Assembly: GCF_014649875.1 (NCBI RefSeq)
Contig: NZ_BMTW01000002.1
Coordinates: forward strand, 372,001-436,000
Reading direction: 5' to 3'
Length of the DNA: 64,000 nucleotides
Source of the DNA: Streptomyces rubiginosohelvolus
GTDB taxonomy: Bacteria > Actinomycetota > Actinomycetes > Streptomycetales > Streptomycetaceae
Below the pieces are notes generated by a model, which did no database searches, had not been told where the DNA came from, and saw only the letters and a list, made by a program, of their open reading frames with translations. A program made the position numbers and the translations under genes. Of the stretch, positions 16,350 to 25,379 are shown piece after piece (position 1 is the stretch's first letter; every line of letters begins with the position of its first letter).

Positions 16350-17165
16350 CTACCGGCCCCCGCCGCCCAGCGCGGCCAGGGTGCGCAGCAGGGTGTCGGT
16401 CTGCTCGTCCATCGGGAAGAACGACTCCACCGCGAGTTCCGAGAGGGTCACGTCGGCGGGGGCCCCGAAGGTGGCGATCGTACTGAAGAACGCCATGTCG
16501 CCGAGCGGCGTACGGATGCGCAACGGGACGACGATGCCGGTCGGGTCCACCGGGCCGGGGTCGGCGTCGAGGTCGGCCGGGACCGGGTAGGCGGAGACCT
16601 CCTCGTACAGCTCCCGCAGCTCGTCGTGGCCGGTGGTCTCCACCTGGTGCCGCAGCCGGCCGAGGGCGTGGGCGCGGACCTGGGCGAAGTTCAGGCACTG
16701 GGAGGCGAGCCCCTCCGGGTGGAGGATCAGCCGCATCACATTGCCGCCCGACTCGGTCAGATGCGGCGGCACGGTGCCGAGCAGCAGGGACATCGCGTCG
16801 TTGCGGTCGACGATGTTCCAGATCCGGTCGATCGCGGCGGCCGGGTAGGGCTCGTGCCCGGCCAGCATCGCCCGGATCGCCGAGCGGACCATCGCCATCC
16901 GGTCGCTGTCGAGCGGCGACTCCCGGTACGCGGGGGCGTAACCGGCCGCCAGCAGCAGGCCGTTGCGGTCCCGCAGCGGGATGTCGAGGTGCTCGGCGAG
17001 CCGGAGCACGAAATCGCGGCTCGGCCGGGCGCGGCCCGTCTCCACGCAGGAGAGGTGGCGGGTGGAGGAGTCCGCACGCAGGGCCAGGTCGAGCTGGCTG
17101 AGCTTGCGGCGGCGACGCCAGGACCGGAGCAACGGGCCTATCCGGGGCGGCTCTTGGGTCTCCAT
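16350..17165 (-). CDS. XRE-family regulator with MmyB-like ligand-binding domain
   Basis: About 271 residues from the ATG at 17165. The helix-turn-helix is near the N-terminus (RRRKLSQLDLALRADSSTRHLSCVETGRARPSRD), followed by the MmyB-like sensor domain common in streptomycetes (EPYPAAAIDRIWNIVDRNDAM, GGNVMRLILHPEGL, PLRIRTPLGDMAFFSTI). These regulators usually control the gene next to them. Here the divergent membrane-protein gene 115 nt away is the likely target. The ribosome site is weak (GGTGGG). Confidence 0.85.
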   Translation of the reverse strand: METQEPPRIGPLLRSWRRRRKLSQLDLALRADSSTRHLSCVETGRARPSRDFVLRLAEHLDIPLRDRNGLLLAAGYAPAYRESPLDSDRMAMVRSAIRAMLAGHEPYPAAAIDRIWNIVDRNDAMSLLLGTVPPHLTESGGNVMRLILHPEGLASQCLNFAQVRAHALGRLRHQVETTGHDELRELYEEVSAYPVPADLDADPGPVDPTGIVVPLRIRTPLGDMAFFSTIATFGAPADVTLSELAVESFFPMDEQTDTLLRTLAALGGGGR

Positions 17166-17280
17166 GATCCCACCGTACCCGTGGAGCACCGCCGGGGCGT
17201 TCTTGACCTGGGAGGTCATGGAGTCCCGGCCCCCGCGCGTGGCACGGTGGCGTCGACCCGCCGCACGAAGGAGATCCGAG

Positions 17281-17715
17281 ATGACGTACACCCTCGCCCC
17301 GTCCGCAGCGACGGCCCCGGACCGGGACACCTCCCGCTTCCTCCGCCTGGTGCTGCGCGTGGACAGCGTGAGCACCGCCGTGATGGGCCTCGTCCTCGTC
17401 GCGGCGGCCGCGCCGCTCGGCTCGCTGACCGGGATGCCGGTGGCCTTCTCCGTCGCGTTCGGGATCTTCCAGCTGGGCGGTGCGGGCTGCCTCGCGCTGA
17501 TCGCGGGCTATCCGGTGATCCCTCCCGCCCTGGCCAGGACCGTCGTGGCGGTCAACGCCGTGTGTGCGGTCGGGTGCGTGGTGATCGCCTTCGCCGACTT
17601 CGTACCGCTGAACGGGGCCGGGGTGGTGTTCCTGCTGATCGGCGCGCTGATCGTGACGGTCTACACCGCACTCCAGTACACGGGGCTGCGGCGGATGACC
17701 GCCGCGACGGCCTGA
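17281..17715 (+). CDS. Small integral membrane protein
   Basis: 144 residues with four predicted hydrophobic helices (about 27-50, 55-78, 85-105 and 112-135) and a short cytoplasmic N-terminus. AAGGAGAT precedes the ATG. No catalytic motif was seen. Divergent from the XRE/MmyB regulator, which probably controls it. A typical streptomycete pairing of unknown purpose. Confidence 0.75.
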   Translation: MTYTLAPSAATAPDRDTSRFLRLVLRVDSVSTAVMGLVLVAAAAPLGSLTGMPVAFSVAFGIFQLGGAGCLALIAGYPVIPPALARTVVAVNAVCAVGCVVIAFADFVPLNGAGVVFLLIGALIVTVYTALQYTGLRRMTAATA

Positions 17716-17842
17716 GCGGGCTCCGCAGAGCGCACCGGCGACCGTACGCGTCCTGCTTGCGCGGCGTGGCGTCGCGGGAGCCGTCCTCGCCCTCCCTAGC
17801 GTGGCGGAGGCGGGACCTCCGACGGCAGGACAGACGCACCTC

Positions 17843-19360
17843 ATGGCACCACGCACCCACTGGCTCTTCGGCGACCAGCTCGGCCCCCATTTCCTGGACC
17901 CGCGCCACGGCGGCCCGGACGCCCACGCCCCCCTCCTGATGATCGAGGCCAGGTCCGTCCTGCGCCGGCGCCGCTTCCACCGGGCCAAGGCCCACCTCGT
18001 CCTCTCCGCGATGCGGCACCGGGCGGCCGAGCTGGGCGACCGGGTCCGCTACGTACAGGCCCGGACCTACACGGAAGGGCTGGCGGAGGCGGGATTCGAC
18101 GGTGGGGGCGACCGTCTGACGGTATGCCACCCGACGTCCCGGGCCGCGCTGGACTTCGTGACCGGCCGGGACGGCATCGACGTGCTTCCGGCCCGGGGCT
18201 TCCTGCTGGACCAGGAGGAGTTCGGGGCGTGGGCGAAGGAGCACGGGGGCGACCGGCTGCGGATGGAGGGCTTCTACCGATGGGTGCGCCGGGAGCACGA
18301 GTTGCTCATGGACGGCGACGAACCGGCCGGCGGAACGTGGAACCTCGACCACGACAACCGCGAGCCGCCGCCCAAGGGCGTGAAGACCCTGGACGTCCCC
18401 GCGCCCTACCGCCCGCACGAGGACGAGATCGACGACGAGGTGCGCCGCGATCTCGACCGGTGGGAGCGGGACGGCGAGGTCACGTTCGTCGGCCGCGACG
18501 GCCCCCGCCGCTTCCCCGTCACCCGGCGGGAGGCACTGGCCGCACTCCGGCGCTTCGTCTCCCACCGCCTTGCCGACTTCGGGCGGTACGAGGACGCGAT
18601 GCTCGCGGCCGACCCCGTGATGAGCCACAGCCTGCTGTCCGTCCCCCTCAACCTGGGACTTCTGGACCCCGCCGAGTGCGTGGAGCGGGCCGAGCAGGCG
18701 TGGCGCGCGGGCGAGGCGCCGCTCAACAGCGTCGAGGGTTTCGTCCGGCAGATCGCGGGCTGGCGGGAGTACGTGTGGCAGCTGTACTGGCACTTCGGCG
18801 AGGAGTACCGGACCCGCAACGCGCTGCGCCACCGGGCTCCGCTGCCCGACTGGTTCCTCGACCTGGACGCCGACGCGGTCACCGCGAACTGTCTGTCCAC
18901 GGTGCTGGCCCAGGTCCGCGACACCGGCTGGACGCACCACATCCCGCGGCTGATGGTCCTGGGCAGCCGGGCCCTGCAGGACGGCTGGGACCCGGCCGCC
19001 GTGACCGACTGGTTCCACCGGTGCTTCGTCGACGGCTACGACTGGGTGATGCTGCCCAATGTCGTCGGCATGTCGCAGTACGCGGACGGCGGCCGGATGA
19101 CGACCAAGCCGTACACCTCCGGCGGCGCCTACATCAACAAGATGAGCGACCTGTGCAAGCCCTGCGCCTACCGCCCCACCGACCGCACCGGCGAGCACGC
19201 CTGCCCGTACACGGCGGGCTACTGGGCCTTCCTCCACCGCCACCGCGAGCCACTGAGCGCCAACCACCGCATGGCCAGGGCGGTCAAGGGCCTGGACCGG
19301 CTGAAGGATCTCGACGGGCTCCTGGAGGAGATCGCGGCACGCGGCGACCGCGCGCCCTGA
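17843..19360 (+). CDS. Iron-sulfur cryptochrome/photolyase-family protein (PhrB-like)
   Basis: About 505 residues. Starts with the FeS-BCP photolyase-related domain (HWLFGDQLGPHFLDP) and continues with the FAD-binding helical domain (VEGFVRQIAGWREYVWQLYWHF; WDPAAVTDWFHRCFVDGYDWVMLPNVVGMSQYADGG). Four Cys can ligate the 4Fe-4S cluster: one in TANCLSTV, two in DLCKPCAY and one in EHACPY. Family members repair (6-4) photoproducts or act as light receptors. The ATG at 17843 has only a distant AGGA, so the start is less certain. It stands alone and converges with the MocR gene. Confidence 0.88.
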   Translation: MAPRTHWLFGDQLGPHFLDPRHGGPDAHAPLLMIEARSVLRRRRFHRAKAHLVLSAMRHRAAELGDRVRYVQARTYTEGLAEAGFDGGGDRLTVCHPTSRAALDFVTGRDGIDVLPARGFLLDQEEFGAWAKEHGGDRLRMEGFYRWVRREHELLMDGDEPAGGTWNLDHDNREPPPKGVKTLDVPAPYRPHEDEIDDEVRRDLDRWERDGEVTFVGRDGPRRFPVTRREALAALRRFVSHRLADFGRYEDAMLAADPVMSHSLLSVPLNLGLLDPAECVERAEQAWRAGEAPLNSVEGFVRQIAGWREYVWQLYWHFGEEYRTRNALRHRAPLPDWFLDLDADAVTANCLSTVLAQVRDTGWTHHIPRLMVLGSRALQDGWDPAAVTDWFHRCFVDGYDWVMLPNVVGMSQYADGGRMTTKPYTSGGAYINKMSDLCKPCAYRPTDRTGEHACPYTAGYWAFLHRHREPLSANHRMARAVKGLDRLKDLDGLLEEIAARGDRAP

Positions 19361-19388
19361 CACCCGTCGGCTCCCAGGGCCCGAGGTC

Positions 19389-20732
19389 TCAGTCCCCGGC
19401 CAGGTCGTCCGGAGCGGACCGGGCGAGGCCGGCGAGGGTCGCGAGGGTCCGGGAGAGCACCTCCCTCGTGGGGGACGCCAGCCCGAGGCGGATCGCGTGC
19501 GGGCCACGGGGGCGGCCTGCGGAGAACGCCGCGGCCGGGGTCACCGCGATGGAGTGCCGCGCGGCGGCGGCGACGAAGGTGTCGGAGCGCCAGGGGGCGG
19601 GCAGCTCCCACCAGAGGTGGTACGAGGACGGGTCGCTGCGGGTGCGGAAGTCCCCGAGGTGGCGGTGCGCGATCTCCTGACGCGCCGCGGCCTCCCGCTG
19701 TTTGGCCCGTACGAGCGTGGCGACGGCACCGTCCTCCTGCCACCGCACCATCGCCTCCAGGGGAAACCGCATGGGCGTCCACCCGCCGGAGCGCACGGCC
19801 GCCGTGACCCGGCCCTCCAGCGCCGCGGGGGCCACGGCGAACCCGAGGGACAGGCCCGGGGAGAGCCGTTTGGAGAGGCTGTCGACGAGGACGGTGTGCT
19901 CGGGGGCCCGCGCGGCGAGGGATGGCAGGTCGTCCCGGAGGAAGGCCCAGACCGCGTCTTCGATCGCCTGGATCCCCGATGTCAGCAGCACGTCGGCCAG
20001 CTGGTCGAGCCGTCGCGCGGGCATGGTGAGCGACAGCGGGTTGTGCAGGACCGGCTGTACGTAGAGGGCGTGCAGCGGTTCGGCGCGGTGCGCCTCCTCC
20101 ACCGCCTCGGGGATCAGCCCGTCCTCGTCCATGGCCAGCGGTACGAGGGTGACGCCGAGCCGGGCGGCGATGGCCTTCAGGACGGGGTAGGTGTACTCCT
20201 CGACGCCCAGCCGAGCCCCCGGCCGGGTCAGTGCGGCGACGGCGGCGGAGATGGCCTGCCGGCCGTTTCCGGCGAACAGGACACGGTCCGGGTCGGGCCG
20301 CCCGCTGCCCCGCGCCAGGAGATCGGCGGCCGCCTCGCGGGCGGCGGGCGTACCGGCGGGCCCGACCGGGCGGAGCACCGACTCCAGGTCGTCGGAGCGC
20401 ACCAGCTTCTCCAGGCCGGCGGCGAGCAGCGCGGCCTGTTCGGGGACGACGGGGTGGTTGAGCTCCAGGTCGACCCGGTGGGCGGCGGGCTCGGAGAGGG
20501 CCGGGGCGGGAGTGGGCGCGCCGGGCGCGGCCGCGACGAACGTGCCGCGGCCGACGTGGCCGACGGTGAGGCCCCGGCGGGCCAGCTCCTGGTAGACGCG
20601 CGAGGCGGTGGAGTCGGCGATGGCGTGGAGCCGGGCGAACTCCCGCTGCGGAGGCAGGCGTTGCCCCGGCCCGAGCCGGCCGGACGCGATCTCCGCCGCC
20701 ACGGTGTCCGCGACGGACCGGAAGTCCTTCAC
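19389..20732 (-). CDS. MocR-type regulator (GntR DNA-binding domain fused to aminotransferase fold)
   Basis: About 447 residues. N-terminal GntR winged helix (SGRLGPGQRLPPQREFARLHAIADSTASRVYQELARRGL), then a class I aminotransferase-like domain with the PLP lysine in VDSLSKRLSPGLSLGF. Such regulators bind PLP and an amine ligand. The GTG at 20732 is chosen because AAGGAGG lies upstream. Divergent from a LysE-type exporter with palindromic sites between them, so it most likely controls that exporter and itself. Confidence 0.9.
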   Translation of the reverse strand: MKDFRSVADTVAAEIASGRLGPGQRLPPQREFARLHAIADSTASRVYQELARRGLTVGHVGRGTFVAAAPGAPTPAPALSEPAAHRVDLELNHPVVPEQAALLAAGLEKLVRSDDLESVLRPVGPAGTPAAREAAADLLARGSGRPDPDRVLFAGNGRQAISAAVAALTRPGARLGVEEYTYPVLKAIAARLGVTLVPLAMDEDGLIPEAVEEAHRAEPLHALYVQPVLHNPLSLTMPARRLDQLADVLLTSGIQAIEDAVWAFLRDDLPSLAARAPEHTVLVDSLSKRLSPGLSLGFAVAPAALEGRVTAAVRSGGWTPMRFPLEAMVRWQEDGAVATLVRAKQREAAARQEIAHRHLGDFRTRSDPSSYHLWWELPAPWRSDTFVAAAARHSIAVTPAAAFSAGRPRGPHAIRLGLASPTREVLSRTLATLAGLARSAPDDLAGD

Positions 20733-20768
20733 GGGCCTCACCTCCTTGGTCGCCGCATCGAAACACAT

Positions 20769-20838
20769 CATTGCACCGAGTGCAATGTCCGCTATTGAAC
20801 CGACTCGAAAGGCGAACCTAGACTCCGATTGCACCGAG
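20769..20838. promoter_or_regulatory. MocR operator region (palindrome plus repeated half-site)
   Basis: CATTGCAC-CGA-GTGCAATG (20769-20787) is a perfect 8-bp inverted repeat. The 11-mer ATTGCACCGAG (20770-20780) recurs exactly at 20828-20838, 58 bp away, about six helical turns on centre. Spaced repeats in a divergent promoter are typical for MocR proteins. Confidence 0.6.
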
Positions 20839-20901
20839 CAACGGGGGCGGGACCGGGCGATGCGGTCGGGACCGAGGGCATGAACAGGGCGGCGGACAGG
20901 C

Positions 20902-21549
20902 ATGGTTGAGCTGAGCGGAGTGCTGGGCGTCGCGATGATCGCCCTGGGCATGGTGCTCACCCCGGGGCCGAACATGATCTATCTCGTCTCCCGGAGCATC
21001 ACTCAGGGGCGACGCGCAGGGGTGGTCTCCCTCGGCGGTGTGGCCGTGGGGTTCCTCGTCTATCTGGTGGCCACGAATCTCGGTCTGTCGGTGGTCTTCC
21101 TCGCGGTGCCCGAGCTGTACGTGGCGGTGAAGCTGGCCGGGGCCGGCTACCTGGCCTATCTGGCCTGGACGGCCCTGAGGCCCGGCGGCGTCTCCGTCTT
21201 CGCGCCCAAGGAGATGCCGCACGACTCCGCGCGCAAGCTGTTCACGATGGGCCTGATGACGAATCTGCTCAACCCGAAGATCGCCATCATGTATCTGTCC
21301 CTCATCCCGCAGTTCATCAGTCTGGAGGCGGGAAACGTGCTTCTCCAGGGCTTCGTGCTGGGCTCCGTCCAGATCGTGGTGGCCCTCACCGTCAATCTGG
21401 GCATCGTCCTCGCGGCGGGAGCGATCGCCGTCTTTCTCGCCCGGCGCCCTTCCTGGCTCCGCGCCCAACGCTATCTGATGGGCACCGCCCTGGGCGTGCT
21501 CGCGGTGTCGGTCGCGACGGACACCTCGGCACCGGCGGCCTCGGGCTGA
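20902..21549 (+). CDS. LysE/RhtB-family amino acid exporter
   Basis: 215 residues, six hydrophobic segments, with the family signature at the N-terminus (LTPGPNMIYLVSRSITQGRRAGVVSLGGVAVG) and MGLMTNLLNPKIAIMYLSLIPQFI in the middle. Exports amino acids or related small molecules. Divergent from the mocR gene, a common pairing, so expression probably responds to an amine ligand through PLP chemistry. The ribosome site before the ATG is modest. Confidence 0.88.
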   Translation: MVELSGVLGVAMIALGMVLTPGPNMIYLVSRSITQGRRAGVVSLGGVAVGFLVYLVATNLGLSVVFLAVPELYVAVKLAGAGYLAYLAWTALRPGGVSVFAPKEMPHDSARKLFTMGLMTNLLNPKIAIMYLSLIPQFISLEAGNVLLQGFVLGSVQIVVALTVNLGIVLAAGAIAVFLARRPSWLRAQRYLMGTALGVLAVSVATDTSAPAASG

Positions 21550-21569
21550 ACGACCGTCCGGGACAGGGT

Positions 21570-22628
21570 TCAGAGCATGATGAGCAGACGCGTATCGGCC
21601 TTGAGCTTCCTGTTCACCGAACGGCTCTGGACATAGACCTCCAGCTTGGGGTTGTTGCCCGCCTTCACCGAGACGGTCCCGCGGACTCCGGCGCCGAACA
21701 GGAGGTTGCGCGCCGCCTCGCCCGTGTAGGCGCGGTCGGTGTCCTTCTCGACGACGATGACCTCCTTGTCGGGCTGCACCTGGACGCGTGAACCCAACTG
21801 GTAGTAGCAGGAGCCGCGTTCGTACGTGACGCCCGGGTGCGAGTCGACGAAGGCGCGGATCTCCGTCTCCTTGTCGACCTTCAGCAGCCGGTACTTGTCG
21901 GCCGCGACCGGTTCGAGGGTGGCCCGCACGTCGTCCACGGATATGTCCTGGCCGACGGCGAACAGGTTCTTCGTGCCGCGCACGCCCTGCTCCCGGCCGC
22001 GCAGGAAGCTGGTGGCGGCGGCGCGCACGGTGCCGATCGCGTCCTCGACGCCCTTCTGCGAGTCCGCGTCCCAGATCGCGATGTTGCCGGCCGGGAAGCC
22101 GTAGTTCTGGGCGGTGCGCTTGGCCAGGGAGTTCGGCACGAGGATCGCGGAGGTCCAGTGCCCCGGGAGCCCGTTCATCTTCGCGGTGATCCGGTCGAGC
22201 CAGGGGCCGAGGATGGTCATGTCGCCGTCGTGGCGCCGGTCGCCGCCGGAGGCGTTCTCCTCGCCGTCCGTCACGACGATCTGGAGGAAGCTGTGCTCGC
22301 CGTACTCCTCCCAGATGTGGCCCAGGTCGTCCAGGGACTTCAGCGAGGCCTCGATCAGCGCCGTCGCGCCGTTGTTGACCTTGTAGAGGCCGCGCATCGA
22401 CGGGAGGTGCTTCACATCCATGTCCCAGACCAGGTTCTCCACCCGGTGGTCGAAGGAGTAGAGGCTGATCCGGGTCTCGTGGCCGAGGCTGTCCGACTCG
22501 GCCTTCAGCCCTGCCACGAACTCGTCGACGACGCGGATCAGCTGACCCTGGTGCTGGTACATCGAACCGGAGGCGTCCACGACCAGAGCGACGTGATTCA
22601 CCTTGTGCTGGATCCTGTTGGCGGACAT
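21570..22628 (-). CDS. von Willebrand factor A (vWA) domain protein
   Basis: 352 residues. The vWA domain fills the first 230, with a MIDAS motif DASGSMY near residue 18, a conserved Thr in NNGATALIEA, and TDGEEN as the third MIDAS element. A C-terminal beta domain (about 270-352) ends in LLIML. The family resembles TerF-like/tellurium-associated vWA proteins of streptomycetes, but no ter gene is nearby, so function is left open. Cytoplasmic, no signal peptide. AAGGAG precedes the ATG. Confidence 0.8.
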   Translation of the reverse strand: MSANRIQHKVNHVALVVDASGSMYQHQGQLIRVVDEFVAGLKAESDSLGHETRISLYSFDHRVENLVWDMDVKHLPSMRGLYKVNNGATALIEASLKSLDDLGHIWEEYGEHSFLQIVVTDGEENASGGDRRHDGDMTILGPWLDRITAKMNGLPGHWTSAILVPNSLAKRTAQNYGFPAGNIAIWDADSQKGVEDAIGTVRAAATSFLRGREQGVRGTKNLFAVGQDISVDDVRATLEPVAADKYRLLKVDKETEIRAFVDSHPGVTYERGSCYYQLGSRVQVQPDKEVIVVEKDTDRAYTGEAARNLLFGAGVRGTVSVKAGNNPKLEVYVQSRSVNRKLKADTRLLIML

Positions 22629-22655
22629 GGCGGTGCTCCTTCTCCGGTGTTCCCC

Positions 22656-22672
22656 GAACCCCCCGGGGGTTC
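22656..22672. promoter_or_regulatory. GAACCCCC-C-GGGGGTTC palindrome upstream of the vWA gene
   Basis: An 8-bp inverted repeat around a single central base, about 28 nt before the vWA start. The centre is too tight for an RNA hairpin, so a protein-binding site is more likely. Confidence 0.35.
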
Positions 22673-22713
22673 CCCGAGCGATGTCTTCGACCCTATGGGG
22701 AGGCACTGACAGC

Positions 22714-22742
22714 GGGGCCGGGCGCGCGTGGCGCCCGGCCCC
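22714..22742. terminator. Terminator hairpin after the collagenase gene
   Basis: A perfect 12-bp GC stem (22714-22725 with 22731-22742) and a 5-nt loop, 24 nt past the collagenase stop on the minus strand. Confidence 0.65.
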
Positions 22743-22765
22743 GGGCGGAAGGTGCGGTGGGCGGA

Positions 22766-25063
22766 TCAGTAGGCGGTCGTGACGGTGGTTCCGCCGAAGG
22801 TGCTCGCCGCGTGCAGGCTGATGTAGTTCGCGCCGGCAGGCGGGTTGGTGACCGTCAGAGTGTGGGTGTTGCCGGGGCCGGTGTCCCGGCTGGTGTGGGA
22901 GGCGGTGGTGGCCCAGCCGGTGGCGCTGTAGTAGAGGTCCGCGTCGCCGGTGCCGCCGCTGACGGTGATCTTGAGCTGGTCGGTGCCGGCCGGGATGTAC
23001 AGGTAGTGGTAGGCGTAGTTGCCGGTGGTGGCGGAGAGGTTGCCGCGACGGCAGTTCTCGCCCAGGACGCGGGGATCGGGGTCGGTGCACTCGGTGACGG
23101 GGGTGGTGGAGCCGTCGCCGCAGTCACCGGCGGCGCACCCCGCCAGCCAGGTCCGGAAGTCGCTGTCGTACCGCGTGCCGATGGTGCTGGTGAGGTGGGT
23201 CCGGGCGGCGGCCCACCGACCGGTGCGGTAGTGGCCGAGCACCGTGTCCATGTCGGCGGGGTGCTTCTCCAGCATGTACCGCACGGCGAGGTAGCCCCAG
23301 CGGTACACGCGGGTGGTGTCGTGGCTGTAGTCGGTTCCGAAGAGAGTGCTCAGGGCGTAGGTGCCCTTGCCCGCCTCGGTCATCGCCGCGGTGTAGGGCT
23401 CGCCCCGGTAATGGTAGGAGATGTACTCCGCGAAGCCCTCCACCCACCAGACGGTGGGGGTGCTCATGCCCGCGGCGAAATCGCCGTACATGGTGAAGCG
23501 GCCGTCCAGGTAGTGCGTGTACTCGTGGTTGAGGTTCCAGATGTGGAAGTCCGGCCGCAGCCACTCCGCCTCGTAGGCGATGAAGCGGGGCTGGTTGCCC
23601 ACGACGGAAGGGTCGCCCTCCAGGTACATGCCGCCGTTGTTGGTGTCGATCCCGTACATCGCGCCGGCGTACGTCTGGTAGTCGGCGCTGGAGTCGTAGG
23701 CGATCACCTCGATGCTGGTGTTGCGGTCGTCGGCGACCGGGCCGTCGTCCTTCGCGACCCGGTGGAAGTAGGCGTCCTGCTCGATGAGGCTGGTGCAGGA
23801 CGCGCTCAGCTCGGCGGACGTCATCTGCTGAGCCAGGATCCGGATGCCCGGGCTGCAGGTGTGACGGACCGGCAGGACCTCCCGCTTGAGGCGTTCCTGG
23901 AGGTCGCAGACGCCGTACGCCGAGCAGTTCGCGCGGTCGTAGTAGTCGGCCATCTCCGCTATGCCCACCCAGAGCGGGGCGGTGGGACCGGTGATCGAAG
24001 CGCGGCCGAGCAGGTCAGTGGCCAGGGGCCGGGCCTTCCCCCGCAGGCTCGGGTACTGGAGGAAGCGGCCCAGCTCCCGCCCGGCGTTGGAGGTGAGGTA
24101 GGCGTGGTCGCCGTCGAGCAGGGAGAGGTGGTCGGCGGCGAAGCGGTGCAGCGAGTCGAGGAGGCTCGGGTCCGCCTCGACGGCGCTGACGAACTCGGGT
24201 ACCTGGTGACCCCGGAAGGTCACCGTGTACACGCCGTTAACCGCGGCGAGCATCCGCGAGAGGCCGTTCCAGGAGGAGTCGTAGTCCGCCAGCATCCGCT
24301 TGACGACGTTCAGATAGCGCGCGTTCTCCTGGGCGCTGTCGATCAGGATGACCGCCTCGGACAGCGTCTCGCCGTTCTCGTCGGTGACGTCACGCGACCG
24401 GGGGCTCGCGAAGAAGCTGTCGAGCCCCGAGCGGACGGCGGTCCGCAGGGCGCTTCCGTACGGGCCGACGACCTCCGGGTTGTACCACTGCACGTAGTAC
24501 CCCGCCCGGAGGTAGAGCACGAGCTGCGGGGTGCCGGTGCTCCCGTCGCCCGGGTAGTACGCGGAGTTGTCGCGCAGCGCGTACGCCACGGAGGCCATCT
24601 GGGCTTCGCGGAAGGCGAGTCGGGCGTCGTTGCCCGTCAGACTGAACAGCGTGTTCACGCAGTCGGTGGCGGACGCCTTGATCTGGCGGACCAGTTCGGC
24701 CCCGGTGCGGCCGGTGAAGTCGGCCGGGTCGCAGCCGGCGGCCTTCGCCGATAACGGGGCGTCGTGGTCGCCGTACGCCTCCCTGAGGGCGGACTTGTCG
24801 GCGCTCAGCGGGGGGAGCTGGGATACCGATCGCCGGCCTTCGGTCCGGTGACCGGTGTCCGGTGCGGAGGACTGCTGCGCCTGCGGCGCGGGGTCGGCCG
24901 ATCCGGCGGTGCGGGTCGGTTGCGATGCGTTCGATGCCGTGGCGGCCGAAGGGGAGTTCGGCTGCGCCTGGGCCGGCTGCGCGAGCAGCGCGACGCCCAT
25001 CGCCCCGGCCAGAGCCAGCGGCAGAACGGCACCCACACCTCGGCGGACGAGTGTGGTTCTCAC
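22766..25063 (-). CDS. Secreted M9 collagenase with C-terminal PPC domain
   Basis: About 765 residues from a GTG behind GGGAGG. Signal peptide (VRRGVGAVLPLALAGAMGVALLAQPAQAQ), a Ser/Ala/Thr/Gln-rich linker, the M9 N-terminal activator domain, then a peptidase domain with zinc motif HEYTH (in NLNHEYTHYLDGRF) and the third ligand Glu in WWVEGFAEY. A pre-peptidase C-terminal domain ends the protein (GTGDADLYYSATGW). It cleaves native collagen outside the cell. It is adjacent to a GntR gene and the hydroxyproline operon, which would consume the released hydroxyproline. A GTGACAT operator-like site lies 144 nt upstream. Confidence 0.92.
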   Translation of the reverse strand: MRTTLVRRGVGAVLPLALAGAMGVALLAQPAQAQPNSPSAATASNASQPTRTAGSADPAPQAQQSSAPDTGHRTEGRRSVSQLPPLSADKSALREAYGDHDAPLSAKAAGCDPADFTGRTGAELVRQIKASATDCVNTLFSLTGNDARLAFREAQMASVAYALRDNSAYYPGDGSTGTPQLVLYLRAGYYVQWYNPEVVGPYGSALRTAVRSGLDSFFASPRSRDVTDENGETLSEAVILIDSAQENARYLNVVKRMLADYDSSWNGLSRMLAAVNGVYTVTFRGHQVPEFVSAVEADPSLLDSLHRFAADHLSLLDGDHAYLTSNAGRELGRFLQYPSLRGKARPLATDLLGRASITGPTAPLWVGIAEMADYYDRANCSAYGVCDLQERLKREVLPVRHTCSPGIRILAQQMTSAELSASCTSLIEQDAYFHRVAKDDGPVADDRNTSIEVIAYDSSADYQTYAGAMYGIDTNNGGMYLEGDPSVVGNQPRFIAYEAEWLRPDFHIWNLNHEYTHYLDGRFTMYGDFAAGMSTPTVWWVEGFAEYISYHYRGEPYTAAMTEAGKGTYALSTLFGTDYSHDTTRVYRWGYLAVRYMLEKHPADMDTVLGHYRTGRWAAARTHLTSTIGTRYDSDFRTWLAGCAAGDCGDGSTTPVTECTDPDPRVLGENCRRGNLSATTGNYAYHYLYIPAGTDQLKITVSGGTGDADLYYSATGWATTASHTSRDTGPGNTHTLTVTNPPAGANYISLHAASTFGGTTVTTAY

Positions 25064-25206
25064 GTTGGTTTTCCTCCCATGAGGGATCGGGCCACGCGCT
25101 CGCGTGACCGATGGGACGGACAGGGCGCGGCTCGGGGATGTCGTCATGCCGTGCTGTCGGCCGGACGGGATGGGGTCGATGTCCAGACTTGGCATGTCCA
25201 CGCCCT

Positions 25207-25228
25207 GTGACATGTACAATGGCACAGG
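25207..25228. promoter_or_regulatory. Candidate GntR operator A
   Basis: GTGACAT (25207-25213) runs into TACAATG (25216-25222), and CACAGG (25223-25228) is the inverted partner of CCTGTG (25204-25209). The site lies between the divergent collagenase and gntR genes; the same words occur at 25339-25363 and 30996-31015. The 25064-25379 gap holds no other gene that I can see. Confidence 0.5.
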
Positions 25229-25338
25229 TCACACTTCACAGGGAAGGCTCATGACCGAACTCCGCCCCGGGACTGCCCGTTTCGGGAAATTCGCAGGCGA
25301 CAGAAAGAGGAGGGAAGGAGGCGGACTCACCGCGCAAC

Positions 25339-25363
25339 GTGACATTGTATGGTGCGGTGACAT
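25339..25363 (+). promoter_or_regulatory. Candidate GntR operator B (autoregulatory)
   Basis: Two direct copies of GTGACAT, 25339-25345 and 25357-25363, 18 nt apart, the first continuing as CATTGTA. They end 17 nt before the gntR ATG, so binding would block transcription or initiation of the regulator's own gene. Confidence 0.5.
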
Positions 25364-25379
25364 ATCTGAAGGGGAACGC

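Noticed and set aside
22656..22672. Terminator at the GAACCCCC palindrome
   Set aside because: The arms are separated by one base, so no RNA loop can form; it is listed as a possible protein site instead.
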